Assembly (NCBI GenBank): GCA_947494325.1
Contig: CANLUS010000003.1
Span: 434,001-498,000 of the forward strand
Origin: an uncultured Flavobacteriaceae bacterium
Lineage (GTDB): Bacteria; Bacteroidota; Bacteroidia; Flavobacteriales; Flavobacteriaceae
Reading direction: 5' to 3'
DNA length: 64,000 nucleotides
Part shown: positions 63,677-64,000 of the stretch, piece by piece
How the letters are laid out: the number at the start of each line of letters is the position of its first letter
How positions within the stretch are numbered: the stretch's first letter is position 1
Program-made: the position numbers and the translations under genes
The notes under the pieces: model-generated
The model's input: only the letters and a program-made list of their open reading frames with translations
Told to the model about the DNA's origin: nothing
Database searches by the model: none

Positions 63677-63806
63677 TACAACGTGTTTGTGTATGATTTC
63701 GTTGCGTGTTTCAACAACTAATTTAGCAAATACAAACTGAATAGAAAATCCGCTAGGATTTTCGTAAGTAAGCCTGTACTAGCAATTAATTATACACGGT
63801 GTTGTA
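63677..63806. repeat. attC-like site, GTGTAT type with TTTCGTTGCGTG body
   Basis: AACGTGTTTGTGTATG / AATTATACACGGTGTTGTAA, 130 bp. The rightmost complete site in the window. Confidence 0.8.
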
Positions 63807-63814
63807 AGCCGTTT

Positions 63815-64000
63815 TTAGTTCAGTTCTATTTTTTCAAAATTCTTTCTGCTCAACATTTCCTTAAATTCATTTCTGTTGAGACTTTTGTCGGTTCGATAAT
63901 GCCAATGATAATAACCAAATTCAATGTTATAGTATTCTCTGGTTTGTTCAAATCCGATTTCAATTATTTTTCCGATAAATTCGTTAAATACAGACTCATC
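63815..64000 (-). CDS. Cassette: 5'-truncated gene at window edge
   Basis: An open frame of 61 codons plus stop (TAA at 63815-63817) runs off the right edge. The visible C-terminus is aromatic and charged (EYYNIEFGYYHWHYRTDKSL, then KNFEKIELN). No family can be assigned. Its left box GTTGTAAGCC predicts a GGCTTACAAC box at its far end. Confidence 0.65.
   Translation of the reverse strand, partial: DESVFNEFIGKIIEIGFEQTREYYNIEFGYYHWHYRTDKSLNRNEFKEMLSRKNFEKIELN

Noticed and set aside
35897-64000. CRISPR array
   Set aside because: Repeats are long, diverged palindromes separated by full genes of 400-1500 bp; there are no short unique spacers and no cas genes.
35897-64000. Integrase or attI inside the window
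   Set aside because: No product with tyrosine recombinase motifs was found in any frame; it may lie beyond the right edge or elsewhere in the genome.

Overview
The window looks like chromosomal DNA of a marine-type Flavobacteriaceae member (Bacteroidota). It is AT-rich, carries a type IX secretion sorting-domain protein and many Bacteroidota-style lipoproteins, uses TAnnTTTG-type -7 promoter elements, and encodes typical flavobacterial families (DUF6090, a Lacal_2735-like small protein, RppH-like NUDIX). No rRNA, tRNA, CRISPR array, transposase or integrase was seen.

Bases 1 to about 35.9 kb are ordinary mixed-orientation chromosome. They hold a truncated TPR protein, a T9SS cargo protein and a NUDIX hydrolase. 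An amidohydrolase-cupin-amidase group follows (3.2-6.8 kb), then a zinc/cation efflux protein, a cold-shock protein, a fatty acid hydroxylase/DUF1295 region, a class A penicillin-binding protein and thioredoxin reductase. Two minus-strand operons come next: SRPBCC, Lacal_2735-like, TspO and SDR genes (16.5-18.5 kb), and SDR-DUF2867, flavin reductase, ABC1 kinase and TetR genes (19.3-23.3 kb). The TetR gene is divergent from a fasciclin gene across a 32-bp palindrome. An AraC-linked NmrA/DUF1772 group, a lipoprotein with tandem repeats, an O-methyltransferase, a second AraC gene, an FG-GAP lipoprotein and a PAS protein complete this half.

From about 35.9 kb to the right edge the architecture changes completely. 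About thirty genes, all on the minus strand and nearly all one per unit, are separated by 120-200 bp imperfect palindromes of a few related families. Each gene is bounded by a GTT-N(4+) sequence on its left and the inverted complement N(4+)-AAC on its right. The variable bases differ from gene to gene but match across the same gene. That is the geometry of integron gene cassettes with attC sites: the R' box at a cassette start is complementary to the R'' box at its end, and the palindrome lies 3' of the gene. All 25 clearly bounded cassettes obey the rule, and it extends to about 14 nt with a recurrent G.T wobble. Sites are decayed at the left end and intact to the right, so the platform (attI/integrase), if there is one, would be expected beyond base 64000.

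Cassette cargo is mostly small membrane, lipoprotein or secreted proteins of unknown role. It includes five DUF6090 paralogues, plus VOC, cupin, rhomboid, P1 peptidase, beta-lactamase-like, epimerase and MarR-GNAT proteins. Three DUF6090 cassettes carry a nearly identical 345-bp non-coding element placed exactly at the AAC/GG boundary of the recombination site. This array is the strongest candidate in the window for an undescribed system: a flavobacterial integron-like cassette array with non-canonical attC sites.
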